64,000 bases of DNA from Mactromeris polynyma (taxonomy: Eukaryota > Mollusca > Bivalvia > Venerida > Mactridae): NCBI GenBank assembly GCA_032209605.1, contig JASFXZ010000016.1:6076001-6140000 (forward strand), written 5' to 3'. A model generated the notes under the pieces. That model was not told where the DNA came from, did no database searches, and worked only from the letters and a program-made list of their open reading frames with translations. A program made the position numbers and the translations under genes. This document shows, in pieces, positions 38,401 through 49,452 of the stretch (its first letter is position 1; each line of letters starts with the position of its first letter).

Positions 38401-40080
38401 TACACCATACCATACACCATACCATACACCATACCATACACCATACCATACACCATACCATACACCATACCATACACCATACCATACACCATTACATACA
38501 CCATACCATACACCATACCATACACCATACCATACACCATACCATACACCATACCATACACCATACCATACACCATACCATACACCATACCATACACCAT
38601 ACCATACACCATACCATACACCATACCATACACCATACCATACACCATACCATACACCATACCATACACCATACCATACACCATACCATACACCATACCA
38701 TACACCATACCATACACCATACCATACACCATACCATACACCATACCATACACCATACCATACACCATACCATACACCATACCATACACCATACCATACA
38801 CCATACCATACACCATACCATACACCATACCATACACCATACCATACACCATACCACACACCATACCATACACCATACCATACACCATACCATACACCAT
38901 ACCATACACCATACCATACACCATTACATACACCATACCATACACCATCATCAAAATCACATTAATTCTCGTGTAGACATACACTTTGCGCATTGTGATG
39001 CGATTATTTATCAATGTTCTCATATTCTACTTGCAGGCGACTATTGATGAGCCCACAGAGTATGACATCGATGCATACATGATTGTGTATTCCTGCGCAG
39101 ACCGGAACTCATTCCGGAAGGCAAGCCAAATTCTAAAACGGCTCAAGGAGGAGACCGGAAGTAACAAAACTGTGATGATAGTGGCTAACAAAGTAGATCT
39201 AGCGCGGAAGAGACAAGTTAATTCCGAGGGTAGGTTGAAAATAATTTCATTTGTCTAGAACGTCCAATACTTAGTTTAACCCCATAAGTGAATTTGTCTG
39301 GAAAAGATTATTTTAGCAGGGACATGATGCAAGATCTGTGTCTCTGTTATAAGATTAAAGTTAGCGACTTTATTGATTTCATTACACCGTCTGTATCACT
39401 GTATAAGATACAATCGTATACTCGTATATGCACAACACGTATAAAACAATTTCTTTACTCATTTTGTCTGCTTAATATAAACAATGTTTTCCATAACTAA
39501 ATACTGGACTGAATTAAAATCATGTTTTGAATTTCTTCGACCTTTTTGTATAGTAAATGTTAGGTGAAGAAAAAAAGTACAGTAAAACCTCGATAATAAG
39601 ACCATCTTTGGGACCCTTGAAAACTGGTCTTCCCTATTGAGGAGGTCTTAATATTGAGGTTGAATACAGATCACAACAGTAAAAATGGACTTGAAAAATT
39701 TGTGTAATTTTGAGGTGGTCTCATTATTGAGGTTGTCTTCAACGGCTTTACCGTACAACGTTTTAGTGAAGTTGACCTCTGCCTGATTGTAAACATTTGT
39801 GTATTTTTCTATTACAGAAGGAAAGCTTTTGGCCAATTCGTACAACTGTAAATTCATCGAAACTTCAGCAGCATTAAATCATAACGTAGATGAACTTTTG
39901 GCGGGAGTATTGAGTCAGATACGGCTAAAGCAGTACGGACAATATTTGAGAGACACGGTTTGTATTCAGAAGAAAACCCGACACCAGAAAGGATTGACCG
40001 GTGCTTTGAAAACGGCATTTAAGGGAGTGTTCGGTAAAAGGCAGAAGATATCAAGTTGCGAGAATCTATATGAAATATGA
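29434..40080 (+). CDS. RGK-family (Rad/Gem/Rem-like) small GTPase, 4 exons
   Basis: Exons: 29434-30139, 31005-31087, 39037-39229 and 39818-40080, in frame, giving 414 aa. The start is the first ATG in frame; a TTG five codons earlier is ignored. Seen: P-loop GSCGVGKS (209-216), NKVD (314-317) and ETSA (342-345). The G3 block is non-canonical (VMELIEEN, no DxxG), and the C-terminus ends KISSCENLYEI. A missing G3 motif, a long N-terminal extension and a C-terminal SCxNL-type motif without a CAAX box are the marks of RGK proteins, which in animals inhibit voltage-gated calcium channels and affect the cytoskeleton. Residues about 114-180 carry five RRxS sites (RRDS, RRNS, RRDS, RRNS, RRTS), candidate basophilic kinase/14-3-3 sites. 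Intron 2 is 7.9 kb and stuffed with repeats. The only clear host gene here. Confidence 0.87.
33032..33261. mobile_element. MITE with TACGG ends and 6 bp TSD CAAGCG
   Basis: The 230 bp element begins TACGGAATCCAGTTAGGACC and ends GATTCCGTA, with TIRs extending through the AAGAAAAAAAC blocks. CAAGCG flanks it exactly on both sides (33026-33031 and 33262-33267). It lies in intron 2 of the RGK-like gene. The related copy is at 47239-47659. Confidence 0.88.
33944..34889. mobile_element. Foldback element with ~300 bp inverted arms
   Basis: The left arm 33944-34241 and right arm 34578-34889 are inverted copies of the dispersed repeat seen alone at 4404 and 27351. The outer ends read AAGTATTTTTCGGTGCAGCC and, inverted, AAGTACTTCGGCTCAGCCG. 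The loop of about 335 bp has no gene. Located in intron 2 of the RGK-like gene. Confidence 0.82.
35661..35681. promoter_or_regulatory. Nuclear-receptor-like site cluster (DR0 + IR3)
   Basis: AGGTCAAGGTCA followed directly by CCGTGACCT forms two direct AGGTCA half-sites and a perfect AGGTCAnnnTGACCT inverted repeat, the consensus shape of an estrogen-type response element. It sits inside the Mutator-like element in intron 2 of the RGK-like gene. Function is not shown by sequence; such motifs also occur as parts of dispersed repeats. Confidence 0.35.
36040..37170. repeat. Satellite, 168 bp unit, ~6.5 copies, inside the TIR element
   Basis: Units recur every 168-169 bp (GGGTTGTACGTAAGACGG at about 36246, 36414, 36582, 36750, 36919 and 37088). 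Each unit holds two to three copies of ACGTAAGmCGGATCTACTCT, the inverse of the TIR motif AGTAGATCCGTCTTACGTAC, all in one orientation. The rest of the unit (ATACAATATGCACCCC, CCTTTCCAGCTATTTATAC) is unrelated to the TIR. Confidence 0.9.
37888..38026 (-). pseudogene. Possible first exon of a lost transposase gene
   Basis: An open stretch of 46 codons starting METFHTYDEADAFIKDIE, with a candidate donor GTAAAA at 37887. The ATG lies about 90 bp inside the right TIR, where a transposase gene of such an element would begin. The FxxYDEAxxFI pattern resembles the N-terminus of animal Mutator-like transposases, but the match is weak and from memory. No continuation is present; the satellite occupies the space where the rest would be. 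Confidence 0.35.
38327..38949. repeat. 12 bp satellite (CACCATACCATA)n, ~52 copies
   Basis: About 620 bp of almost perfect 12 bp units with a few single-base changes (ATTACA near 38491 and 38923, CACACA near 38857). The plus strand contains no G over the whole array. All six frames are open, which creates several artificial long open frames. It ends about 87 bp before the exon 3 acceptor of the RGK-like gene. Confidence 0.97.
39580..39755. mobile_element. CAGTAAAACCTC MITE in intron 3 of the RGK-like gene
   Basis: Starts CAGTAAAACCTCGATAATAA and ends GGCTTTACCG, with TA on both flanks. It occupies much of intron 3 (39230-39817) and ends 62 bp before exon 4. Confidence 0.78.
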
Positions 40081-40490
40081 TGACCATATCATTGATTAGG
40101 AGGAAGGGGCAAAATATCAACGACTGCATGAACTTGAACAAGTTTATATCAACTTTTCATGAATAGCATTGTACGAAACATTGTAAAATTGTCAACGATA
40201 AACTACTTAACGAATATATATTATCAGTTATGTGACATGAACATAGTTTGCTATCTTTGGAGATGAACAGGGTGCAAGGTGGAGGCAACATTGGCTATTC
40301 AGTACAAAACAGGGATTGGTCATTACCGAAAGATCTGCGACTAAAACAGTGCTGTCAAGAATGGCTATGGACTTGTAGAACTCATTGTAAATCGAGCACT
40401 GCCGCCATTGACTTCTCTTACATTGTACCCCATGGAAAATGAATATCTACGCATGTTACATACAGATTGTCTTAATTATCTTATTGTATA
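40081..40490. other. Probable 3' untranslated region of the RGK-like gene
   Basis: Follows the TGA at 40078-40080. A 64-residue open frame at 40248-40442 has no family match. No nearby AATAAA was found; the first good AATAAA downstream is near 41637, so the transcript end is not determined. Confidence 0.4.
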
Positions 40491-40653
40491 CAGTAAACCT
40501 TCACTTAAAGACCAACTCAATAGTAAAATCCACTCTAAAATTAAGAACTAAATGTTCAAGTCAATTTTAACTGTGTTGCTCTTTATTCAACCTCGATATT
40601 AAGACCCCTTTTCAAGATTGCTACGGGCGGTTTTATTATTGAGGTTTACTGTT
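40491..40653. mobile_element. CAGTAAAACCTC MITE, diverged copy
   Basis: Begins CAGTAAACCTTCACTTAAAG, contains TTGCTCTTTATTCAACCTCG and ends TTATTGAGGTTTACTG. Same family as the copies at 26052 and 44733. Confidence 0.72.
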
Positions 40654-41258
40654 ATTTGATACTGTAACGTAAGCGACTGTGAATTTAACGCGGTCAGTAT
40701 GATTGGAATGGACAGCGAGGTTGAGGAATTATGTCATAATGTTTATGCTGCTGACATTTCTCTGTCAATTCCATATACTCAATAGAAGGCATGTCAAAAC
40801 ATAAGCGTATATTACGTAGTCGGGGTGTGATTCGGGGTGTGGCACAAAGAGTCAGCGATCACGCTATATTAATGATTTTCCCTTGAGTGATAAGGTGTGT
40901 TATAGTAATATAAGTCATGATTTAACCATTGGATGTCTGTATCCAATGGTGGTATTGGTGAACTTGCTATTATTAGATATATAATTTCAACACATGATAT
41001 ATCATGCATATTATATTACTTAATATTTCAGATGCTATATAAAGAATGTTGATAGCTTTCAGTAACACTTTTATCGAACATTGCATTATGGTCAATAACA
41101 GGGAGTGGGAACCGTTTACGAATATAGAATTAATATGTATATATTACATGTATGTAATAAGAACAAAACATTTATTATTTATTTTTTATTCTGGGTGTGT
41201 TTAGCGATCTTCAAACAAATACCTGAATTCAGTTATTCGCACATACATATTACTATTG

Positions 41259-41513
41259 TCATGCGCGGATCCAGAGGTGGGACCGGGGATCCAGACACCC
41301 CGAGATTTTGGCATTATATGTATGACCATATCTAATCCTAGATCAAGAGGGAGGGGGGGGGGTCAAATAGAAGGGCCTCATCCCTTTTGTCCAAAATTAA
41401 CGTATTACATTATAAGAAAACACATTGCATTACAAAAATCTAGGGACTCCAAAAGCTGCCTTACTAGGAGTCGCCCCCTGAACCCCCTGTCGTAAATTGC
41501 TGGATCCTCGCTT
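41259..41513. mobile_element. Candidate MITE with GCGxGGATCCAG ends
   Basis: The left end ATGCGCGGATCCAGAGG and the inverted right end (AAGCGAGGATCCAGC) share 11 of 12 bases. The interior includes a G-rich run near 41350. No TSD found. The resemblance to hAT-type MITEs is only an impression. Confidence 0.4.
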
Positions 41514-43080
41514 AATGTTACTTCGATGTAACATTGGATTGAGAGATGATTGTAATATGTCTGGTAATAGGCAAGTAATATATATTTTATGAAATATAGG
41601 GAGAATGGAATACTGTATAAACGTGCGTGACTATATAATAAAATACACGTACGTGCACCAATGTATATATTGTATATTTGTGTATATGTATATAAAAAAA
41701 TATCATGTCAAGGAAATGCTCAATACATTGTACATTAAAATGAAATAAAACAAAACCAAGTCTTTGTTGTTTATACGTTCATATAATGTATTTCATCTAA
41801 TGTTTGACATTGCATTTAGAGCGTTTGATATAAAACAGCAATTTTCTTCAAATTAGGCCATACGAGGTCCGTATTAGCAAAATAAACGTTTAATCCGATT
41901 TCATTTCAATTTGTTTTGAATAAACTACATCATTTACACGTTATGTGTGTCTAGTCTGAGCACATATGACAGAACAGAATGATTTATTAATATCTGGATT
42001 TAAGTATACCACTTATCATCCAATGGATACAATTTACAAAATAATAATAATGACATACTCTATGAGAGTAAGTACATGTACATACATACGTAATACATAG
42101 CCAAACGAAATATTACACTAATACTATTTTTTGTGTAAATATCCGCGCATTTAGTCGATGCTGCGTGAGTTCAAGATGTGTATTGACGACAAAAAGACCA
42201 TTCGGGGTCGTTTCAAAAGTCTATTTGGAATTATAAGCATTAAAAGACCATGCTTTAGCGATCACACATGTGTAAATCCCGCAGTCAGTACGCACACATT
42301 TAACATAAAGCCCCTTCGGAGGATTATTCAATGTGTGCTTTCTGATTGGGGTTTGCATATGTTTAATCCCATGGCACATGACAAACGACAATATGACTAA
42401 ATTATATGACAATGTGAAAAACAGCATTATAATTATAACATCGAATCAATAACGTAATAGATAAGTACGTACTTTAATAGCACGTTGTAGGTACATTGTC
42501 AATCTTTTTAAAACTACATCATTATTAGAACTAAATAATTGAACTCATTTATACATACAAGGTTTTCACCAGTAATATTTATTTATGTATCGCCTTCGTA
42601 AGATTTGATATTTGCAACAAGTAAGAATGAAAATTAACTCGTCCTCTAAGTCTCCATTGTTACATATTTGCATATTTGCTCATTTCTCTCTACACGATAT
42701 CTTCCGTATTTACTTGCTTCCATTCGCAGACAATGTGCAGAAACACGTAATTAAGTTAAAATCTTTCTACAATACTTACTTGTAATTTTGTTAAGATAAG
42801 TTTCGTATTTAAATATATATTTCAATCGTTTATGTACACATACTACTTAGTTTTGAGATAAGTCAGAGTTCCAATTTTGGATAAAACAATCAATTACCCG
42901 TTGTTTAAAACCTCAAATAATGGTGCAAGGATCTATAATACTAGCTTGGTTTTTCCAGAAATACCCAATACCGTAACTATACAACATGGTTTTAATGTCA
43001 GATACCCAGTTGTTCTTAATTAAGTCAATATCTTTCAACAATGTATGATATAAGAATTTAACAATACAGTTTTCGGTATA
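41514..43080. other. No gene recognised
   Basis: AT-rich. An 80-residue plus-strand open frame at 42158-42400 has no recognisable domain or supporting splice structure. No tandem or inverted repeat seen. Confidence 0.45.
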
Positions 43081-43992
43081 CAGTGGAACACGCTTATAAC
43101 GAATTTCTGGGGACCTGTAGATTTACCTCGTTATATCAAAACTTTGTTATATTCATACAACGAAATTTCATTATAATTGTATGGATATAACAAATTTCAT
43201 TATAATTGTATGGATATAACAAATTTCATTATAATTGTATGGATATAACAAATTTCATTATAATTGTATGGATATAACACATTTCATTATAATTGTATGG
43301 ATATAACAAATTTCATTATAATTGTATGGATATAACACATTTCATTATAATTGTATGGATATAACAAATTTCATTATAATTGTATGGATATAACACATTT
43401 CATTATAATTGTATGGATATAACACATTTCATTATAATTGTATGGATATAACACATTTCATTATAATTGTATGGAAATAACAAATTTCATTATAATTGTA
43501 TGGATATAACAAATTTCATTATAATTGTATGGATATAACAAATTTCATTATAAATGTATGGATATAACAAATTTCATTATAAATGTATGGATATAACAGA
43601 TTTCATTATAATTGTATGGATATAACAAATTTCATTATAATTGTATGGATATAACAAATTTCATTATAATTGTATGGATATAACAAATTTCATTATAATT
43701 GTATGGATATAACAAATTTCATTATAATTGTATGGATATAACAAATATCATTATAAGTGTATGGATATAACAAATTTCATTATAATTGTATGGATATAAC
43801 AAATTTCATTATAAGTGTATGGATATAACAAATTTCATTATAAGTGTATGGATATAACACATTTCATTATAATTGTATGGATAAACCAAATTTCATTATA
43901 ACATCTATATGTAGAGCTTGGTCGGGGGAAAAATTACTACGTACTATCCGATATTTCGTTATAACCGAGTACGTTATAAGCGTGTTCCACTG
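43081..43992. mobile_element. MITE (pogo/Tc1-mariner type) expanded by an internal satellite
   Basis: The ends CAGTGGAACACGCTTATAAC and GTTATAAGCGTGTTCCACTG are perfect inverted repeats flanked by TA dinucleotides. The left third and right end are unique sequence; the middle is a 29 bp tandem array. Short TA-flanked CAGT termini fit the pogo/Tigger group. Confidence 0.9.
43160..43905. repeat. 29 bp tandem repeat, about 25 copies
   Basis: The unit is ATTTCATTATAATTGTATGG followed by ATATAACAA, with variant bases (CAC for CAA; AAGTG or AAATG for AATTG). It is confined to the interior of the TA-flanked MITE at 43081-43992. Confidence 0.95.
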
Positions 43993-44276
43993 TATAGCAC
44001 TCAAGTTGCACCACCACTTGTAGCCTTTTTTCTTTGTTATTGTTTTTTTTTTGTATTTTTAGTCTGTATTACATTACCTCAGTCATTCTTATTACTTATG
44101 ATTGCTATAAATCAAATGGTGTTTGATATACATTTTTTTCTCTCACCACTTATTCCTATATTCATGTTAACATGCATATTTTATATGCTTGTACAATGTG
44201 TTGCATGTGTTCATATACGTCTTCTATAATTAATACATGTACTATTTCATGATTTATCAAAATGTATGTATTTATA

Positions 44277-44366
44277 TAGTCCAGCCACGGACGTCACATC
44301 TCTATACTGTCGCTGTACAACGAACGCGTGTAAACGTCGGAGTACAGAGACATGTATGCGGGGCTA
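44277..44366. mobile_element. 90 bp MITE with 9 bp TSD GTATTTATA
   Basis: Begins TAGTCCAGCCACGGACG and ends CGGGGCTA, with imperfect arms (TCTCTATAC versus GTACAGAGA inverted). GTATTTATA flanks both sides (44268-44276 and 44367-44375). A second copy is at 62091-62714. Confidence 0.88.
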
Positions 44367-44732
44367 GTATTTATATAACTTGTTAATATGAATCATGGGC
44401 ATACTGCCTTTCTAAATAAAGTATTTGTTTTATTTATTATTAATGAATTGTGTACGTAGCTTGACTAAGATAAAGTACACCGATAGACTGGTATCTAAAA
44501 TCTGTATTTATGAGCAATAAATCGCGACACCTTTAGGAGAGATCTGTATAATAGCTGGCACCTTTTGGGCCATAAATATTGAAAATCGTTAGCAGACATT
44601 TTTTTCAGCTTTGCACACGTCCCTTGTTTCACATACACATTGATTGAAGGTAGTAAAATGTGTGTGTTAGAAGCACGTCTCAGTAAGCACTGTATACTAT
44701 TTACTGGTGAGGAACTCGTTTTATTGATCTAC

Positions 44733-44910
44733 AGTAAAACCTCAATACTAAGATCACCCTTGGGACGCTTGTATACTGATCTTCTGATATAGGTGGTCCT
44801 AATATTGAGGTTGAATAAAGAGCAATAAAGTGAAACTGGACTTGAACATTGTGTTATTTATTTCGATGTGGTCTTGTTATTGAGGTGGTCTTTATGTGAG
44901 GTTTTACTGT
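44733..44910. mobile_element. CAGTAAAACCTC MITE, complete copy
   Basis: The ends CAGTAAAACCTCAATACTAA and GTGAGGTTTTACTG are inverted repeats, flanked by TA on both sides. Opposite orientation to the 26052 copy (GAATAAAGAGCAATAAAG in the middle). Confidence 0.82.
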
Positions 44911-45713
44911 ACCTTTCTATAAGCATTTAATTATATAGTGTAGTCCAAATTGATAAGCTGTAGGGAGAGCTTTTAAGTAATAATATATATACTTAACATA
45001 ATTAAAGCGAAAACTATTTCGCTTATCCTTCATTTTGTTTAAAGTATTAAATGCGTTTTGTTGTTACAAATGTGTAAATCAGACATCGAAAAGTGATGAA
45101 ACTATGGCCCTAGAATTCATATTTCATAACCGATTAAGTTCAGGAAATTATGATGGAGAATTAAAATATAATTCTTTCTTTATAATGTCACCGTGTTGAC
45201 GCGGACAATTTTAGTTGCGTTTTTAATGGCGTGGAATATACGTGTTTGTATACATTTAATAAAGGTAATGTTTATCATGCGGCTGTCCAATACAATGCAT
45301 CATGTATAACTCAAATTCGCTATTTCTTTCATTATCGTGTTTACCTAAATATCGATATAGGGGTGTTGTATACAACCTATTTACAGCGAGTTGAATTGAA
45401 AATATGATTTATACAACCTTCCCACCCTATACCCAATATGATGGATAAATCGATAATGAAAGCCTTATCATAGTATACAAACAAAGAATTACTTGCCAGA
45501 CCACGTGGCTCATGGCAATCATTAGAACGTTCGGACATGTATTTGAATAAGCACGATCGGAAAGGTACACAGTATGTTTTATTAAATTCTGCTGTAGCGA
45601 AATATCCAAGTTAGTTATACTCCTCAATCCCATGGTAAGAATATTGAGGTATAATGCGTATCAGACGAACTTTCAGGCTTCCTGATTTGTCCTTGATTGC
45701 AGGCATTCATTTG

Positions 45714-46020
45714 TACGGTGGCATAGAGGTGAAGTGTGTGAATTTTTTTTATCTTGTTCCCACGACATAGTATGTCGTAGGAACGAGTTAGAAAGTCGTG
45801 GCCACGAGATAACAATGTCGTGAACATGTGATAGTCAAGTCGTTGCTACGACATACTGAGTCGTGGGAATGAGTTAGTAAGTCGTGGCCACGAGATAACT
45901 ATGTCGTGAACTTGTGATAGTCAAGTCGTTGCTACGACATACTGAGTCGTGGGAATGAGTTAGTAAGTCGTGGGAACGAGATAAAAATAATTTCACACAT
46001 GTCACCTCTATGCCACCGTA
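45714..46020. mobile_element. MITE with TACGG ends and 6 bp TSD CATTTG
   Basis: The left end TACGGTGGCATAGAGGTGAA and the right end ACCTCTATGCCACCGTA form TIRs of about 40 bp. CATTTG flanks both sides (45708-45713 and 46021-46026). The interior is an 86 bp tandem repeat, about 2.5 copies, rich in GTCGTGG and ACGACAT motifs. Confidence 0.9.
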
Positions 46021-46026
46021 CATTTG

Positions 46027-47238
46027 TAGCTGAAACTAAGCTTTTGTTCAGTTTTGTTTGGTAGTTGTAATTGGAAATTCCTATCGTATATCGGACAGTC
46101 TGTGACTGGGTCGGAATAAAGTACATGCTTACGTAATTCATCTTGCTCTCAACCAAAATTTGTTCAAAAATAATATTTTATGTCCCTTAAATATTGTATT
46201 TACAGAATCTGTTACACTTGTCGTCCATTTTAATAATTCAACAAATTTTGGCATATTGTATTTTTTCTGTAAAACTGTTTTATATATTGTTTACGCATTT
46301 CGTGGTACAATGGACATTCAAACAAAACATGAAATTCATCTTCGATTACATTGCATAACTGGCATTTTCAATCTTGCAGTGGTATCTTGCTGGTTTGTGC
46401 CATCGTCCAGCTTCGATGGCTGAAAGGAAAGAAGTAAATTTGAAAAAAAAATCATGGACTTCGCGAACCCTTTAATGTTATTCACTGATATTTTTATACA
46501 GAAGGAACTTTCAAGTTATAATTACTCACCATATCTATTTCACCTCTACACAGGCTTTAATTTCACTTTACATGTCAGAACGGCTGTAATTAGATCCCAT
46601 TCACAGACCAAACAGACATCAATATTTCCTATTTTGACAGCATATCTATATCACTAAGTAAAATTGTAATCACGTGATCAACGACGTCATTCATACAGCT
46701 AGACATAATCAAGTAACATAAGATAAAGTTAGACATGTTGTCGACAGAAAATTTATCTAGTCTAGTTAAGTCTTCAAACACTACATCACAGTAAAGAAAC
46801 CATTGACAGATATAATGGATTTACTTGAGTTCCCTTTCAAGTCTGTACATCAATGTTCAATAGAGATACTTAAATAGATTCCATATCTCTATTTGGACTT
46901 CGCTAGGAATATTTCCTTTAATATACACAGCAAAAATGATTATATTTCAGTTTGACCTGAACTCGATTGTGGACATACTTCACGATAATATAGAAGTATG
47001 ACTCATTGATAAATACATGATTGTATCAAAATTACAGCTAATACACTTTTGATCCGAAGTTAAGTCTTATTAAACATTAAGATAACAGGAAGCATGTCTT
47101 GAAGCGACTTTTTGGTACAGTGTCGGGTTTCCTTGTACATACTGAGTGATGTCGTCATGGTGATGTACATTGTAGATTTGGTCATCGAAGTCGCCATTAT
47201 TATAGACGTTTAGTTTTCAGCTTGTCATTGGTGCTTCG
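46027..47238. other. No gene recognised
   Basis: AT-rich, with short plus-strand open frames (46160-46423 and 46454-46657) lacking any recognisable domain. Confidence 0.45.
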
Positions 47239-47659
47239 TACGTAATCCTGTTAGGGCCATCGCGATCTCGCCCCTAACATTTTTAATTGACCTAGAAAAA
47301 CACGCGGGATTCGTTTGTTACATTTTCGAATCTTTTTTTTTCTAATTTGTAGTACTACTGTGTTTTCATTTGAAATTCGAGAAAAAAACGCGAGGTTCTT
47401 AGTAACCACAAAATATCGTGTTTTTTTTTCAATCATACTGGTCGTTTCAGAGTAGTGAAAAAGATGCGCCGAAGTAATTATCAAATCTTGCATTTTGTTA
47501 TCGAATGTCAAATAAAAACAGTAGTTTTTGTAAACAAAGAATTACTACACAATTGAAAGAAAATAGATACGAGAATGCATCAAACTAATTTCGCTTTTTT
47601 TTCTTTATAATTTAAAATGGCGTGGGGCGAGATCGCGATGACCCTAACAGGATTCCGTA
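47239..47659. mobile_element. MITE with TACG ends and 6 bp TSD GCTTCG
   Basis: The left end TACGTAATCCTGTTAGGGCC and the right end ACCCTAACAGGATTCCGTA form TIRs of about 35 bp, with further imperfect arms (poly-A tracts and GATTCGTTTGTTACATT). GCTTCG borders both sides (47233-47238 and 47660-47665). Longer relative of the copy at 33032-33261. Confidence 0.9.
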
Positions 47660-48384
47660 GCTTCGTGATATCTTTGTTATGTCTTAAAGAACAGCTTTTC
47701 AACATGTCTAGCAACCAGTTGTGAAGTCTGAAATGTTACCCACAGAAAAACCAGAGGGCGCTCTATAACGAGGAATATAAAATTTATCATCAGTGATTAC
47801 TTTTTTGTACATTCTGATATTCTAATCACTGTCATTTGTCATTTAGTAAATTAGTTTTGCCGACGGTAAATTAAGCATTGTCGTTAATGCCCGGTCAACC
47901 TAATTGTGTTACATTAGCAACTAGTGGATGTAACTGTCACGGTTACTAAACGCTTAACTGAGTTATGTCTGTATAGAATTTCAGGAAAACATTGTAAGTA
48001 GACATGAATTCAATCTTCCGTGAATAAACGAATTGTTGAACATTAACTGATGCAAATAATTCTATTGCAGTTGCCTACACAGATTTTTGTGTCATTTACG
48101 TCTACGGACAATTACAATTGATCATCACGTCTCATATTAAGTATGTTTTTGCGCAGATGTCTGTATAAACTGGCAAGCGATCTTTAAAAGTACTACGTGT
48201 GTTGTCTTCAGTACAAAACACCACACTTCTTGTTTTTTTATTGTACCAAAAGCTGAAAGGAACAAGTGACATTTTATGAAGTCAAGGCCGTGTAGGACGC
48301 GGGTTTGGTCACATGTATTCTAAACTAGATGAGAGCAATCGTGTGTGTGTTGTGGAACAGTTTTTAAAACGCGCCCACAACACT

Positions 48385-49147
48385 CCGTCCACTCAACGAC
48401 CTCTAGTTGTATCCGACGTCCACTCAGCGACATCTAGTTGTATCCGACGTCCACTCAGCGACCTCTAGTTGTATCCGACGTCCACTCAGCGACCTCTAGT
48501 TGTATCCGACGTCCACTCAGCGACCTCTAGTTGTATCCGACGTCCACTCAGCGACCTATAGTTGTATCCGACGTCCACTCAGCGACCTCTAGTTGTATCC
48601 GACGTCCACTCAGCGACCTCTAGTTGTATCCGACGTCCACTCAGCGACCTCTAGTTGTATCCGACGTCCACTCAGCGACCTCTAGTTGTATCCGACGTCC
48701 ACTCAGCGACCTCTAGTTGTATACGACGTCCACTCAGCGACCTCTAGTTGTATACGACGTCCACTCAACGACCTCTAGTTGTATCCGACGTCCACTCAGC
48801 GACCTATAGTTGTATCCGACGTCCACTCAGCGACCTCTAGTTGTATCCGACGTCCACTCAGCGACCTATAGTTGTATCCGACGTCCACTCAGCGACCTCT
48901 AGTTGTATCCGACGTCCACTCAGCGACCTCTAGTTGTATCCGACGTCCACTCAGCGACCTCTAGTTGTATCCGACGTCCACTCAGCGACCTCTAGTTGTA
49001 TACGACGTCCACTCAGCGACCTCTAGTTGTATACGACGTCCACTCAGCGACATCTAGTTGTATCCGACGTCCACTCAGCGACCTCTAGTTGTATCCGACG
49101 TCCACTCAGCGACATCTAGTTGTATCCGACGTCCACTCAGCGACCTA
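48385..49147. repeat. 31 bp satellite array, left part (~24 units)
   Basis: The unit reads CGACCTCTAGTTGTATCCGA then CGTCCACTCAG. Variant units carry CATC, CTAT or TATACG. The array stops at 49147, where the 12.4 kb transposon begins, and the same array in the same orientation resumes at 61528. It has no variable spacers. Confidence 0.96.
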
Positions 49148-49452
49148 CAATCGTAACTACTCGGCGGTATCCCGCAGAGCTCGGAATACATACCTCGTAA
49201 GTAAGTGGATGGATACACCCAAAGTGATCCGTCCCCGGCGAATAACGCCGAGTAGATAATGCACTGTAAATAAGTGCCAGAACGTAAACAATCATGGCCG
49301 ACTTCGAAACATTGTTTGTGTAAGCAATGCATAAAATAGTAATTATGTTAATTGTTGTCTTATAAACATAATTTAACAATTTTTATAATTTGTTGGCAAA
49401 AAGGCAAGTAATTCGAATATGAGAAATTCGAATATAGTGGTAGGCTGCTAAC

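Noticed and set aside
38165..39047. Long open frames in all six frames with PYHT, IHHT, MVWC, GVWY and MVYG repeats
   Set aside because: They are translations of the 12 bp satellite, which has no stop codon in any frame; the flanks are intronic sequence of the RGK-like gene.
42158..42400. Plus-strand 80-residue open frame as a small gene
   Set aside because: No domain, no neighbouring exons, no conserved pattern; length is within chance expectation for this composition.
48385..49147. CRISPR-like regular repeat
   Set aside because: The 31 bp units follow each other directly with no unique spacers, and the window is eukaryotic; it is a satellite array.
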